This document shows, one piece after another, positions 9,370 to 16,419 of a stretch of 31,746 bases of DNA (the first letter of the stretch is position 1; each line of letters starts with the position of its first letter). Location of the stretch: positions 1-31,746 of the forward strand of contig DLAA01000036.1 of NCBI GenBank assembly GCA_002493835.1, read 5' to 3'. The translations under genes were made by a program, and so were the position numbers. Origin of the DNA: Lachnospiraceae bacterium UBA7060 (GTDB lineage Bacteria; Bacillota; Clostridia; Lachnospirales; Lachnospiraceae). The notes below the pieces were generated by a model that saw only the letters and a program-made list of their open reading frames with translations, did no database searches and had not been told where the DNA came from.

Positions 9370-9717
9370 TTAAAACGGATGAAATCTGGAGAGTATCCCC
9401 TCTGCCTGTGCCACGGCCTCTTCCGGCGGCAATTCCTGCCTGTTACCCGTCATGCCGGCGCTACCCGCAGGAGCCGGATCCTGCAATATATCCGCCTTCC
9501 ATATGCTGAATGGTCTGTCTTCCAATAACGCTACAGCTAAATAGAGCTGCCAAAGTTTATCCTCATTCACCTGATCAATCAGGTTTTCAATAAACTCCGG
9601 CAGCATCCCATCTGCTATCATTTCATTTAAAACTGGAAAGGGATCTGCATATCGCGTTGACAGCAAATCCCAAAAATGAATGATTCCTATTCGATAAACT
9701 TCATCGCAGCCCTGATA
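9370..9717 (-). CDS. T portion of tail assembly chaperone GT, reached by -1 frameshift
   Basis: This is the downstream half of the GT fusion. An ATG-initiated reading would begin only at 9666 and has no ribosome site, but the frame is open back through the end of gene G. The zero-frame sequence A-AAT-TTT at 9723-9717 is a canonical X-XXY-YYZ slippery heptamer. A -1 slip there gives a 271-residue G-T protein continuing YQGCDEVYRIG and then FWDLLSTRYADPF, which looks like normal T-domain sequence. Residues after that include LYLAVALLEDRPFSIWKAD. GT coats the tape measure during tail assembly in lambda-like systems. Efficiency and the presence of a downstream stimulatory structure cannot be judged here. 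Confidence 0.8.
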   Translation of the reverse strand, partial: YQGCDEVYRIGIIHFWDLLSTRYADPFPVLNEMIADGMLPEFIENLIDQVNEDKLWQLYLAVALLEDRPFSIWKADILQDPAPAGSAGMTGNRQELPPEEAVAQAEGILSRFHPF

Positions 9718-10184
9718 AAATTTACCACATTGTTTTCTGTGACCACATCCATGACCATCTGCAGGAATACATCCAGATCCAGCCGGCTCACTTCATCCCT
9801 GGAAAGACCTGCCAGACGTCCTATAAACTCGAATACATCATTCATGCAGCAATCCATCTTCAAAAGGATCTTGTTTGCAATCCGGGTGGCCACAGCTGCC
9901 CCCATAATAAAAGCGTCTGTATCCTTCTCCCCGCTTTTCTCAGGATCCTCTGCCCCAAGCTTTTCTACCGGTTTCGGCCCACCGGGATCCACTGCATCAT
10001 TGACCATCTTCTTTCTGTTCTTCAGCTTGACTAAAAGCGTCGTAAAATCCTCATCGGCATAGCAGGAAATCATCTCATCGATCCCGATCTTCCCAATGAT
10101 CTTCGCAAACGGTACAATATCACAAGCCTGCAGTTTTCTTAACTTATAAGGTTTCTCTGCCGTCATTTCCTTCACTGCATCCAT
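9687..10184 (-). CDS. Tail assembly chaperone G
   Basis: 165 residues; ATG overlaps the tail-tube stop (TAATG) with GGAGG about 9 nt upstream. The protein is mainly helical, with MTAEKPYKLRKLQACDIVPF at the start, a charged linker near residues 60-80 (ProGlyGlyProLys and GluLys-rich), and a C-terminal helical part ending AAMKFIE. Position between tail tube and tape measure, followed by an overlapping open frame, identifies it as the G chaperone. Most ribosomes should finish here; a minority should shift at 9717-9723 into the T frame. Confidence 0.8.
   Translation of the reverse strand: MDAVKEMTAEKPYKLRKLQACDIVPFAKIIGKIGIDEMISCYADEDFTTLLVKLKNRKKMVNDAVDPGGPKPVEKLGAEDPEKSGEKDTDAFIMGAAVATRIANKILLKMDCCMNDVFEFIGRLAGLSRDEVSRLDLDVFLQMVMDVVTENNVVNFIRAAMKFIE
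9717..9723 (-). promoter_or_regulatory. Programmed -1 ribosomal frameshift site (A-AAT-TTT)
   Basis: The coding strand reads GTA AAT TTT ATC in frame G, so the heptamer A-AAT-TTT fits the X-XXY-YYZ rule. It lies ten codons before the G stop, and the -1 frame is open across it and joins the T frame without a stop. This is the standard arrangement in siphovirus tail chaperones. Confidence 0.8.
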
Positions 10185-10933
10185 TATTCATTCCCTCCAG
10201 TCCCATTCTGCTGCTCCAAAAAGGAAGCAATCTTTTCCTCCTTATTGCTGCCGGTTATCGTGTAACCACGCGCCTCTGCTATCTTTTCCAGATCCGCCAC
10301 AGTCATAGACGTGAGCATATCCTCTGTATAGATAACGACCGTCTCTTTCTGCTGCGGATAATAAACAAATACCGGCAGGGTATCGTGGGCATCCTCAAAA
10401 CCGGCCGAACACTCGAACTTGCACTTAAGCACTGACTTATCCTTGTTCTTCGTGTCCGCCTCAAAACCGGAAGTGCACAGCATGTTTTCCATAATGACGA
10501 TAATCTCCCGTCCATCCGAAAGGGTACCGATGGCGGCGATGTTGTCAATGTAATCACTATCTTCCAATAGCGCCTTGGTCGTATACAGGTCATATCCCGG
10601 TATCTTAGCATCCATCTGTTCTGCCACCATGGTCATCTGCAGGATCTCCGGCGTCATCTCGATCAAGTTTGCCTCGATATATGCCTCTTCGCCCTGCTTG
10701 AGCGTCATGCCTCTTACTTTGACAATAGCCCCATCCACCTCGATGTCTTCAAAATCAGATGAGACATGTACTTTAGCGCCGCCTGATGTCGCTCCCAGCA
10801 GGTCTCCATACCACTTGCCATCTTCATAATTCAGGTTCGCATAAAGCACCGCCGCATTGATCAGCATGTTTTTAGGCGTAGAAGCTGTGATCCCTGATTT
10901 CTTAAATTTTTCAATCAGTTTTCCTTTTCCCAT
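10184..10933 (-). CDS. Major tail (tube) protein
   Basis: 249 residues; start ATG preceded by AAAGGGA. The body (about 1-205) has the mixed strand pattern of Gram-positive phage tube proteins (phi13-type): GITASTPKNMLINAAVLYAN, GATSGGAKVHV, IEANLIEMTPEILQMTM. The last ~40 residues form a separate small domain, SMTVADLEKIAEARGYTI and a Lys/Glu helix, resembling a SAP/HeH-like or Rho-N-like helix-turn-helix. Such appended domains on tube or capsid proteins are known in Firmicute phages. It lies between the tail completion gene and chaperone G, the usual tube position. Confidence 0.8.
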   Translation of the reverse strand: MGKGKLIEKFKKSGITASTPKNMLINAAVLYANLNYEDGKWYGDLLGATSGGAKVHVSSDFEDIEVDGAIVKVRGMTLKQGEEAYIEANLIEMTPEILQMTMVAEQMDAKIPGYDLYTTKALLEDSDYIDNIAAIGTLSDGREIIVIMENMLCTSGFEADTKNKDKSVLKCKFECSAGFEDAHDTLPVFVYYPQQKETVVIYTEDMLTSMTVADLEKIAEARGYTITGSNKEEKIASFLEQQNGTGGNE

Positions 10934-11315
10934 TATTTTTCCCTTTCCAACGCTTCACCTCCAGCGTTATCTGAATCTTAGATAATTCTGTCTCCATATC
11001 TGCAGGAAGGTCCGTCAGTATTTCACCAGTCGAAACAAGCATCGTCCCGCTGCGGCACTGGATCAGACGGCCTGTATCTTCCGGGAACAATTCAAGCACC
11101 CGCCCTGCAGCCTCATACAGCTGCATATCATCTTCCCCTCGGTAAAACCCGGTAAGAAGGAAGCGGTATTCCCCCTCCCCGGATTCATCACCACCACCCT
11201 CTTTGTGCAGTTCACCAATAAAATATGGATACTGGACTTTTCCTCTCCAACGCAAAAATCTGTAATTTACATCTGCAGACAGAATTTCTCCGACCTTTTT
11301 AATGATCTCTTTCAT
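10911..11315 (-). CDS. Tail terminator / tail completion protein
   Basis: 134 residues, overlapping the tube gene by 23 bp and the gp10-like gene by 4 bp. The composition and order (MKEIIKKVGEILSADVNYRF, QYPYFIGEL, a strand-rich centre, LSKIQITLEVKRW near the end) match the short minor tail proteins that cap the tube at the head side. It acts in joining the tail to the connector. The C-terminal tail is very basic. Function is inferred mainly from position and fold type. Confidence 0.65.
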   Translation of the reverse strand: MKEIIKKVGEILSADVNYRFLRWRGKVQYPYFIGELHKEGGGDESGEGEYRFLLTGFYRGEDDMQLYEAAGRVLELFPEDTGRLIQCRSGTMLVSTGEILTDLPADMETELSKIQITLEVKRWKGKNNGKRKTD

Positions 11316-11725
11316 GACATCCCCTTGAATTTTTCCTGTGCTGATGCGATAAGCGTATTTTTCAGGGCCATATACGCTTTAAATAACGGCCTAATTGGCC
11401 TTTTACCCCGTGTAAAATGTTTCTGCCCTTTCTCATCCACATACCACCAGCCGCCTTTTCTCCCATTGCCGTTCAGGGCATACTCACCGGTGCCGAATTC
11501 CTCCCACACCGCATTTTCGGAATCAGAAGCCACGGCTCCTTCCAGCCCCGCTTCGTCTACCACATACCTCCAGGACTGTCTGGTCTTTCCCGTTCTTACA
11601 CGCTGGTTGTTCCTTACTGCAGATACAAGTTCCCCGCATGCTTCGTGGATCCATGCGACCGCCGTTTTACGGAACTCCTCATTAATCTCTTCCTGATGTG
11701 TTTCGATATGAATATCCATTCCCAT
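11312..11725 (-). CDS. HK97 gp10-like tail completion protein
   Basis: About 137 residues from the ATG at 11725, chosen because GGGGG lies 8 nt upstream; the longer reading from 11740 lacks a site. Motifs typical of the HK97-gp10 family are visible: VRTGKTRQSWRY (the conserved RTGxLRxS-type segment), a central VASDSENAVWEEFGTG (the conserved YxxxxExGTG-type turn) and PIRPLFKAYMAL (the conserved P-x-PFxxA helix). The protein sits between the connector and the tail terminator and belongs to the head-tail joining complex. Confidence 0.82.
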   Translation of the reverse strand: MGMDIHIETHQEEINEEFRKTAVAWIHEACGELVSAVRNNQRVRTGKTRQSWRYVVDEAGLEGAVASDSENAVWEEFGTGEYALNGNGRKGGWWYVDEKGQKHFTRGKRPIRPLFKAYMALKNTLIASAQEKFKGMS

Positions 11726-11726
11726 C

Positions 11727-12074
11727 TCACTGTCCCCCAATGTATTTCAGGTAGATTTCCAAGTGTTCATGCAGACGCATCACATCATCAAACAGCACCA
11801 CTTCATAGACTTCACCGTCGATCAGGAGCCTGCTGTTCTGTGTTGTAAGCCTTTCGCCGTTATATTCAGGGATGAAATAATCACAGAGAAAAATATAGTC
11901 AGAGTCCTCCACCCGGCGCATCATTTTAATATTTACCCCGCCGTCAACCAGATCCAGCACACCATTTTTGATTGTGAATGCATCTTTCCATCTGATCAGG
12001 TCCGACTTATATTCATTCTGTGTAACTTCCTTAACCTGTACTACCGCATTCGTGTTTCCATCAATATGTCCCAT
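11727..12074 (-). CDS. Head-tail joining (closure) protein
   Basis: 115 residues; ATG with GAGGTGG just upstream, 1 bp after the connector stop. It is a small beta-rich protein (FLCDYFIPEYNGERL, LLIDGEVYEVVLFDDVMRL) of the size and pattern of siphovirus head-closure or stopper proteins. It stands in the stopper position between the connector and the gp10-like gene. Family identity is not certain. Confidence 0.6.
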   Translation of the reverse strand: MGHIDGNTNAVVQVKEVTQNEYKSDLIRWKDAFTIKNGVLDLVDGGVNIKMMRRVEDSDYIFLCDYFIPEYNGERLTTQNSRLLIDGEVYEVVLFDDVMRLHEHLEIYLKYIGGQ

Positions 12075-12075
12075 A

Positions 12076-12597
12076 CTACCACCTCATCTGTATGTAGGGT
12101 TCGATGAACCCGATCAGGGATGCCGGATATCCGTCAAGACTGTTTTGGGCATCCATGTCATAATACGTCACGGAATGCCTGGAAAGCGTTTCCGTCTTGA
12201 TACCTGTCTTTGAACGCATTGTAAACTCCCACTGAAGCATGTTTAATACGCCCTCCTGTACATCCTCCGGATATACCACCTTAGTGACTGTATTCACCGG
12301 GATGTCATACAAAAGCTTATCAAGCTTTATCTGCCCGTCACTTATTTCTGTAATGGTGTATAGTCCCTTATTAACGCCCCCGCTGATCTCAACTGTATCC
12401 TCCTTTGCCAGATAAGGACTGCTGCCGATCAACACTCCTTTACAGGACGGCACTTCAAGCCGCACCGCCCTGTCCTGAAAGTTATTGTTTGTCTCGGAAC
12501 GGATCAGACGCTCGACTGCCCTGATCTTACGCTCCATATCCGCCTCGGGAATGTCAAGCTTCAGATAGGCAAGGGCATCCTTTACTTTCACTATCAT
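12076..12597 (-). CDS. Head-tail connector (adaptor) protein, gp6/gp15-like
   Basis: About 173 residues. ATG at 12597 has AGGAG 5 nt upstream; a GTG two codons earlier is less likely. The N-terminus MIVKVKDALAYLKLDIPE and the helix AVERLIRSETNNNF match the helical adaptor fold of phage connector proteins, followed by an inserted beta region (VEISGGVNKGLYTIT) and a C-terminal helix pair containing QEGVLNMLQWEFTMRSKTGI. It would bind beneath the portal. Located immediately after capsid accessory genes, as expected. Confidence 0.75.
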   Translation of the reverse strand: MIVKVKDALAYLKLDIPEADMERKIRAVERLIRSETNNNFQDRAVRLEVPSCKGVLIGSSPYLAKEDTVEISGGVNKGLYTITEISDGQIKLDKLLYDIPVNTVTKVVYPEDVQEGVLNMLQWEFTMRSKTGIKTETLSRHSVTYYDMDAQNSLDGYPASLIGFIEPYIQMRW

Positions 12598-12605
12598 AGA
12601 CACTC

Positions 12606-13142
12606 CTATTCTGCAGGTTTTACAGTGTAGCCGTCTTTTGCCGCAAACCAGGAAGCCGCATAGGCATCATCCGTCCAGCCTACACCCTCAACAAAGCCAA
12701 TGCCTCCAATCTGTTTCGTGATCTTATTCCGACAGATGATCTGATATCTTTTCGGGAGCCCGTGAAAAACTACTACCGGATTCTCCCCCGGCTGCTGCCC
12801 TGCTGCCCTTACTGCCCCGGAATTCCCCTGCGGCTTTTCTTCCAGCTGCATAAATGCTTCCCCTGTGCCTTCCGTATCCGCAAACGGTTTTCCCTCCGGT
12901 TTTTCTCCACGGGACTGCTGCACATCATTTCTTTCTATACCGCAATACTTTGCCAGCATCTCCTCCAATGCAGGTTCCTGCAGTTTCTCCTCCTGCCGGC
13001 CTTCCCCTGTGCCTTCCCTTTTTAGATCTGCCGCCTCCATAGGTTTCTCTTCATTGGGCTGCTGCATATCATTTCCCTCTGTGCTGTCATCCTGCACCAG
13101 ATTTTCCTCCGGTGCAGGTTCCTTATTTTTTCTTGATGCCAT
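12606..13142 (-). CDS. Hypothetical capsid-adjacent protein with acidic internal repeats
   Basis: 178 residues; AGGAGG 8 nt upstream of the ATG. Residues 1-120 are low-complexity and rich in Glu, Pro, Gly and Gln, with two imperfect ~45-residue repeats (each running EExL, a DVQQ/DMQQ element, EKP, then EGTGE). The C-terminal ~50 residues are ordered-looking (VVVFHGLPKRYQIICRNK, GWTDDAYAASWFAAKDGY). Proteins of this shape after the major capsid gene can be head decoration or linker proteins. I do not recognise a family and no catalytic residues are evident. Confidence 0.55.
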   Translation of the reverse strand: MASRKNKEPAPEENLVQDDSTEGNDMQQPNEEKPMEAADLKREGTGEGRQEEKLQEPALEEMLAKYCGIERNDVQQSRGEKPEGKPFADTEGTGEAFMQLEEKPQGNSGAVRAAGQQPGENPVVVFHGLPKRYQIICRNKITKQIGGIGFVEGVGWTDDAYAASWFAAKDGYTVKPAE

Positions 13143-13154
13143 AACAGGATCCTC

Positions 13155-14147
13155 CTATTTGATCTTAATATTCCGGAGCACCGCCGCGCTTCTGGTATTC
13201 TTGAGCGCAATCGCCGCCAGCATTTCCACTTCACCTGTCTTGACAGCCCCAGGCGTATTGAAATCCGGAAGGTACTGTGAAATAAATTTTTTGCCTTTCA
13301 CGGTGACGCCATGGAAGTTATCCAGCCCGATCACCGGCGCATAGATATCCGTCAGACCTGTCACGCTGGTTTCCCCGATCGTCCTGGCAGCAATCGGTAC
13401 CACCGGAGCCTCCTCATACTTTTCACCGTTCAGTTTGGGATAATACCCCATATCTACAAAAGGGATATCATCATATGCCGCAACCTTATTGCCAAAAGAG
13501 TTCTCCGCGTGTGTCAGATATCCAGCACGTCTGGCTGCTGCCTTCAGCTTTGTAATCATCGATGTATTCGCCATAATGCAGCTCGCCGGACCGCTTAAAC
13601 TTGCAAGGAACTCATCCAGAAGGTCTAAGAGTTTCTTATAATTCTTATCCATGGCGTCAGACGTAGAAAGATCCAAGTATTCCCCTGCGTTAATCTCTGT
13701 ACTGGTCCCCCGCAACGCCTTATCCAACCCATCAAAGGTGGAGGTGTCAGCATCCGCGTCCCCATTGATAACAGCCTTAGAAAATGCCGTACAGGTAGCC
13801 TTGATTTTAGCTTCCGTCTGTCTCGCCACCTCAGAGACTTTCCCTGACGAGTTTTCAATCACACGATCGATCTGATACGCGCCGCCGAAAACCTTCACGT
13901 CTACAGACTGTTTCTCCCTTGTCGTCTCCTGCGGCGTATATTCTTTATTAATCTCTCTAGTACCTGCTAAAGCCGGAGTCTTCTCGCGCAGATAACTGTA
14001 CGTCAGTGTAGACCCATTGCCGTTAGCTTCGAGGGCATCATCAAAGACCATCTTATCCAACAGCAGGGAATTTCTCCGAAAGCTGTCAATCACCTGTTTG
14101 TCTACATGGTCTGCCCTTCCCTGTCTGAACTGCTCTAACGTTACCAT
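13155..14147 (-). CDS. Major capsid protein (HK97 fold)
   Basis: 330 residues; ATG preceded by GAGG at 8 nt. The N-terminal arm (about 1-75) is charged, followed by EKQSVDVKVFGGAYQIDRV, a typical P-domain entry strand, a long spine helix around 105-130 and an A-domain containing FGNKVAAYDDIPFVDMGYYP, a common HK97-fold motif (the GxPVxxxD loop). No leader protease site is seen, consistent with the separate GP20-type scaffold upstream. It directly follows the scaffold gene by 13 bp. This is the main structural protein of the head. Confidence 0.88.
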   Translation of the reverse strand: MVTLEQFRQGRADHVDKQVIDSFRRNSLLLDKMVFDDALEANGNGSTLTYSYLREKTPALAGTREINKEYTPQETTREKQSVDVKVFGGAYQIDRVIENSSGKVSEVARQTEAKIKATCTAFSKAVINGDADADTSTFDGLDKALRGTSTEINAGEYLDLSTSDAMDKNYKKLLDLLDEFLASLSGPASCIMANTSMITKLKAAARRAGYLTHAENSFGNKVAAYDDIPFVDMGYYPKLNGEKYEEAPVVPIAARTIGETSVTGLTDIYAPVIGLDNFHGVTVKGKKFISQYLPDFNTPGAVKTGEVEMLAAIALKNTRSAAVLRNIKIK

Positions 14148-14159
14148 ACTTCAATCCTC

Positions 14160-14717
14160 CTATTCTTCATCTCCAGCATATTTCTGGGCAATGGCTTCCT
14201 CCAGCGTCTGCGGTGTGACATCATCTGCATCCCCTGTCTCCAGCTTCTTAATCCCCGTCCGGACCAGCGGATCAGCGTTTGACTGAGGTTCTGCAAACTG
14301 TCCTGCATGACTCTTTTTCAAATTTGCCACCAGCTCATCCACGCCTGTCACCTTACCGTCGTCATCAACCTTGACCTTTTTGATCTCCCCGGTCTTTTCC
14401 GCCTGGTACATCAGATAATCTACATCTGCCGCATGGGCTTTCGTGAGCGCCACGATCAGCTGGGTGTTAATCCGCCCCTGCCGCACTGTCTCCTGCAGCT
14501 TTTTGATCTCCTCTGCCGCCGATGCATCGGGCAGGTCTGCCGGTTTTTTCTTTGCGTCCTCCTGCAGCTTTGTCTTTTCTTCCTGCAGTTTCCTGATCGC
14601 CTCCTCAGGGTTCTCCACTGATGATACATACAGCTTATTAGTTGCCAGCTCATCCATGACGGCCTTGATCTGTTCGTCAGTGTAACCCTGTTTTTTGAGA
14701 ATTGCTTTTAAATCCAT
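14160..14717 (-). CDS. Capsid scaffolding protein (GP20-like)
   Basis: 185 residues; GGAGG 7 nt upstream. The protein begins MDLKAILKKQGYTDEQI and continues with a long coiled coil (EEAIRKLQEEKTKLQEDAKK, then IKKLQETVRQ) and a segment LIVALTKAHAADVDYLMYQ, hallmarks of the phage minor structural GP20 scaffold family. The C-terminus is acidic with a short helix (TLEEAIAQKYAG). It assembles the procapsid and then leaves. It is preceded by a terminator-like hairpin in the operon (14748-14769). Confidence 0.88.
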   Translation of the reverse strand: MDLKAILKKQGYTDEQIKAVMDELATNKLYVSSVENPEEAIRKLQEEKTKLQEDAKKKPADLPDASAAEEIKKLQETVRQGRINTQLIVALTKAHAADVDYLMYQAEKTGEIKKVKVDDDGKVTGVDELVANLKKSHAGQFAEPQSNADPLVRTGIKKLETGDADDVTPQTLEEAIAQKYAGDEE

Positions 14718-14744
14718 CTCCTGTCCTCCTACTGTTTTTTGTAC

Positions 14745-14769
14745 TAAAAAAAGACCCGGAGGTCTTTTT
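14745..14769 (-). terminator. Terminator-like hairpin upstream of the scaffold gene
   Basis: Positions 748-756 and 761-769 of the 14 kb block pair as AAAAAGACC / GGTCTTTTT with a CGGA loop (+ strand). In the leftward transcript the hairpin is followed by a run of seven U. A second short hairpin (TCCTGC/GCAGGA, near 14783-14797) precedes it. It sits inside the late operon, so it must be read through or used to reduce downstream transcription. Confidence 0.7.
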
Positions 14770-14803
14770 CTGGTTTATAAAATCCTGCTGCGCAGGAAGT
14801 TAC

Positions 14804-14968
14804 CTAATCTGTTATTTCTTCAAATTTAATTCCCGGGGCACACTCAATATCTTCATCTTCCCACATCTTTTCCGCTGGAATTCCATCGGGGAAAGCCTTG
14901 CAGATATCCTCTGTGTCGTTTTCTATGAAATGCCTGCAGTAATCGCATTTGGGCTCCTGTAAACTCAT
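14804..14968 (-). CDS. Small Cys-rich protein (CxxC ... CKAFP-GIP type)
   Basis: A 54-residue protein. Its ATG overlaps the MuF stop as ATGA, so the two are translationally coupled. It begins MSLQEPKCDYCRHF, continues CKAFPDGIPAEKMW, and ends with IECAPGIKFEEI. The cysteines C8, C11, C23 and C43 could bind a zinc ion. Very similar small proteins with the CxxC...CxAFPxGIP pattern are common in phages and bacteria beside head morphogenesis genes; no function is established to my knowledge. Spacing, coupling and motif make it convincing as a gene. Confidence 0.85.
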   Translation of the reverse strand: MSLQEPKCDYCRHFIENDTEDICKAFPDGIPAEKMWEDEDIECAPGIKFEEITD

Positions 14969-16419
14969 CTTTTCCATCTCTCGATATATTCCTTCAAAAT
15001 ATTTTTGGCCGCGTCAGGAAGCTGCTCCCCGCGCCGCGCCCTGACAAACGCTTCTGCTATGCCGTCATTCCCAGTCGGATCCTTGTCCCCATACTTTGAC
15101 ATCCCGCGCAGCTGCTCTCTTAAACTTTCTATTTTTTTACGCCGGCGATGGTATTCTTCATCTGTGAGACAGTCCTGATAACACATGCAGTGCGCCATTT
15201 CATGGGCGATATAATCTTCAAGCGTCTTTCCGGCGAAACGTCTTCTCTCATATCTGTCCGACAGCAGATTCTGTATCCTAATAAAATCGGCGTCCTGATT
15301 GATCACCATATCAATGATGCCGTCATGATATCCTGTAACGAAAATATCCCTCTTCTCTGCTGGCTCCACATAAATACCGTGCAGGCCGATGATATATTCA
15401 TTTTGAAGTTTCAATAACGCTTTGTCAAGTTCCTCCTTGACCGCCTGATCAATTCCCTTAATCCGCAAGACAGCTTCCGGAAAAGATGCTTCCTTTCCCA
15501 TATTTGATATGTAATCAAAATATTTTCCTTTCCACTCCCTGTAAGTATCTGATTTGATACTCACTACTTGCCCTGCCGCCCTGCTGTAACGGTATTCCTC
15601 GCTATTCAGGTTCCACCGCGCCCGCTGGTTCATACAGCACCGGCACTGGATATCCTCCTTTGCAATCCCGAAACCTCCAGGATACATGGCTTTCGCCCCG
15701 GAAGACGGGATTACAAACTCCTCCTCCAGCTCCCGGACCTGCCCGTCCAGCTCCACATGGGTCTCCCTGGTCACGCTGTCCAGCGTGGAAATCCATTCTT
15801 TTACTACGTCCGCACCCTTGCCTTTTGCCGCAGTCATACAGTCCATTTCCGACTCGCTGGTAACCCGGTGCCCCTCTGTCCTGGCAATCACACAGGCCCT
15901 CCCCAGGCTGATGCCCGCCCGCAGGGATATCTGCCTGGCAATGGATGCATAATCCCTTCCAGTAGAAAACCCCCTCGCTATCTCCGCCTTTACCGTCTCC
16001 TTTAACTGTTCTACATTTTTATACAGCCTGCCTGAGAATTTAAGCCCTTTTGTATCCTTGTTGATGCATTTTTGAACTTTATTTTCATCGGCCTGCAAAA
16101 GCAGATCCACCCCGTCACCATGCATCCCATACAGGCATCCCAGATACGCCTCATGGTATACCTGGTCGAGATACCCGGACATATCTTCTACGTTTTGTTC
16201 CCCAAGCCTGCTAAGGATTGTCTGGAGCTGGGCCTCCAGCATCATCTGATATTTCATTTGATAGATGTTTTCTTCCTTAAAAGAAGGGTCTTCTTTCATT
16301 TTACGTACTTTTGTCTTTATCTCTGCCAGGGCATCCTTATAGTTTTGTTTCAGGCACTCAGTAGCCTTTTCCTCATGATCCAGAAGCGCCAGCTGCACTT
16401 CCCTCTGCCTCTTGTCCAT
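14965..16419 (-). CDS. MuF-type head morphogenesis protein with C-terminal zincin-like domain
   Basis: 484 residues. The centre (about 135-275) is a Mu F-like minor head domain: RACVIARTEGHRVTSESEM, then WISTLDSVTRETHVELDGQ, and a Cys-rich DIQCRCCMNQ. The portal gene overlaps its start by 47 bp, the normal order. After about residue 300 there is an extra C-terminal domain of ~180 residues, not needed for the head function. It contains HEMAH at 406-410 (the HExxH zinc-peptidase motif, preceded by DYIA) and a downstream GIAEAF with Glu456, a plausible third zinc ligand. MuF proteins with C-terminal toxin or enzyme domains, carried in the virion, are known in temperate Firmicute phages. Peptidase activity and a target are inferred. 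Confidence 0.85.
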   Translation of the reverse strand: MDKRQREVQLALLDHEEKATECLKQNYKDALAEIKTKVRKMKEDPSFKEENIYQMKYQMMLEAQLQTILSRLGEQNVEDMSGYLDQVYHEAYLGCLYGMHGDGVDLLLQADENKVQKCINKDTKGLKFSGRLYKNVEQLKETVKAEIARGFSTGRDYASIARQISLRAGISLGRACVIARTEGHRVTSESEMDCMTAAKGKGADVVKEWISTLDSVTRETHVELDGQVRELEEEFVIPSSGAKAMYPGGFGIAKEDIQCRCCMNQRARWNLNSEEYRYSRAAGQVVSIKSDTYREWKGKYFDYISNMGKEASFPEAVLRIKGIDQAVKEELDKALLKLQNEYIIGLHGIYVEPAEKRDIFVTGYHDGIIDMVINQDADFIRIQNLLSDRYERRRFAGKTLEDYIAHEMAHCMCYQDCLTDEEYHRRRKKIESLREQLRGMSKYGDKDPTGNDGIAEAFVRARRGEQLPDAAKNILKEYIERWKR

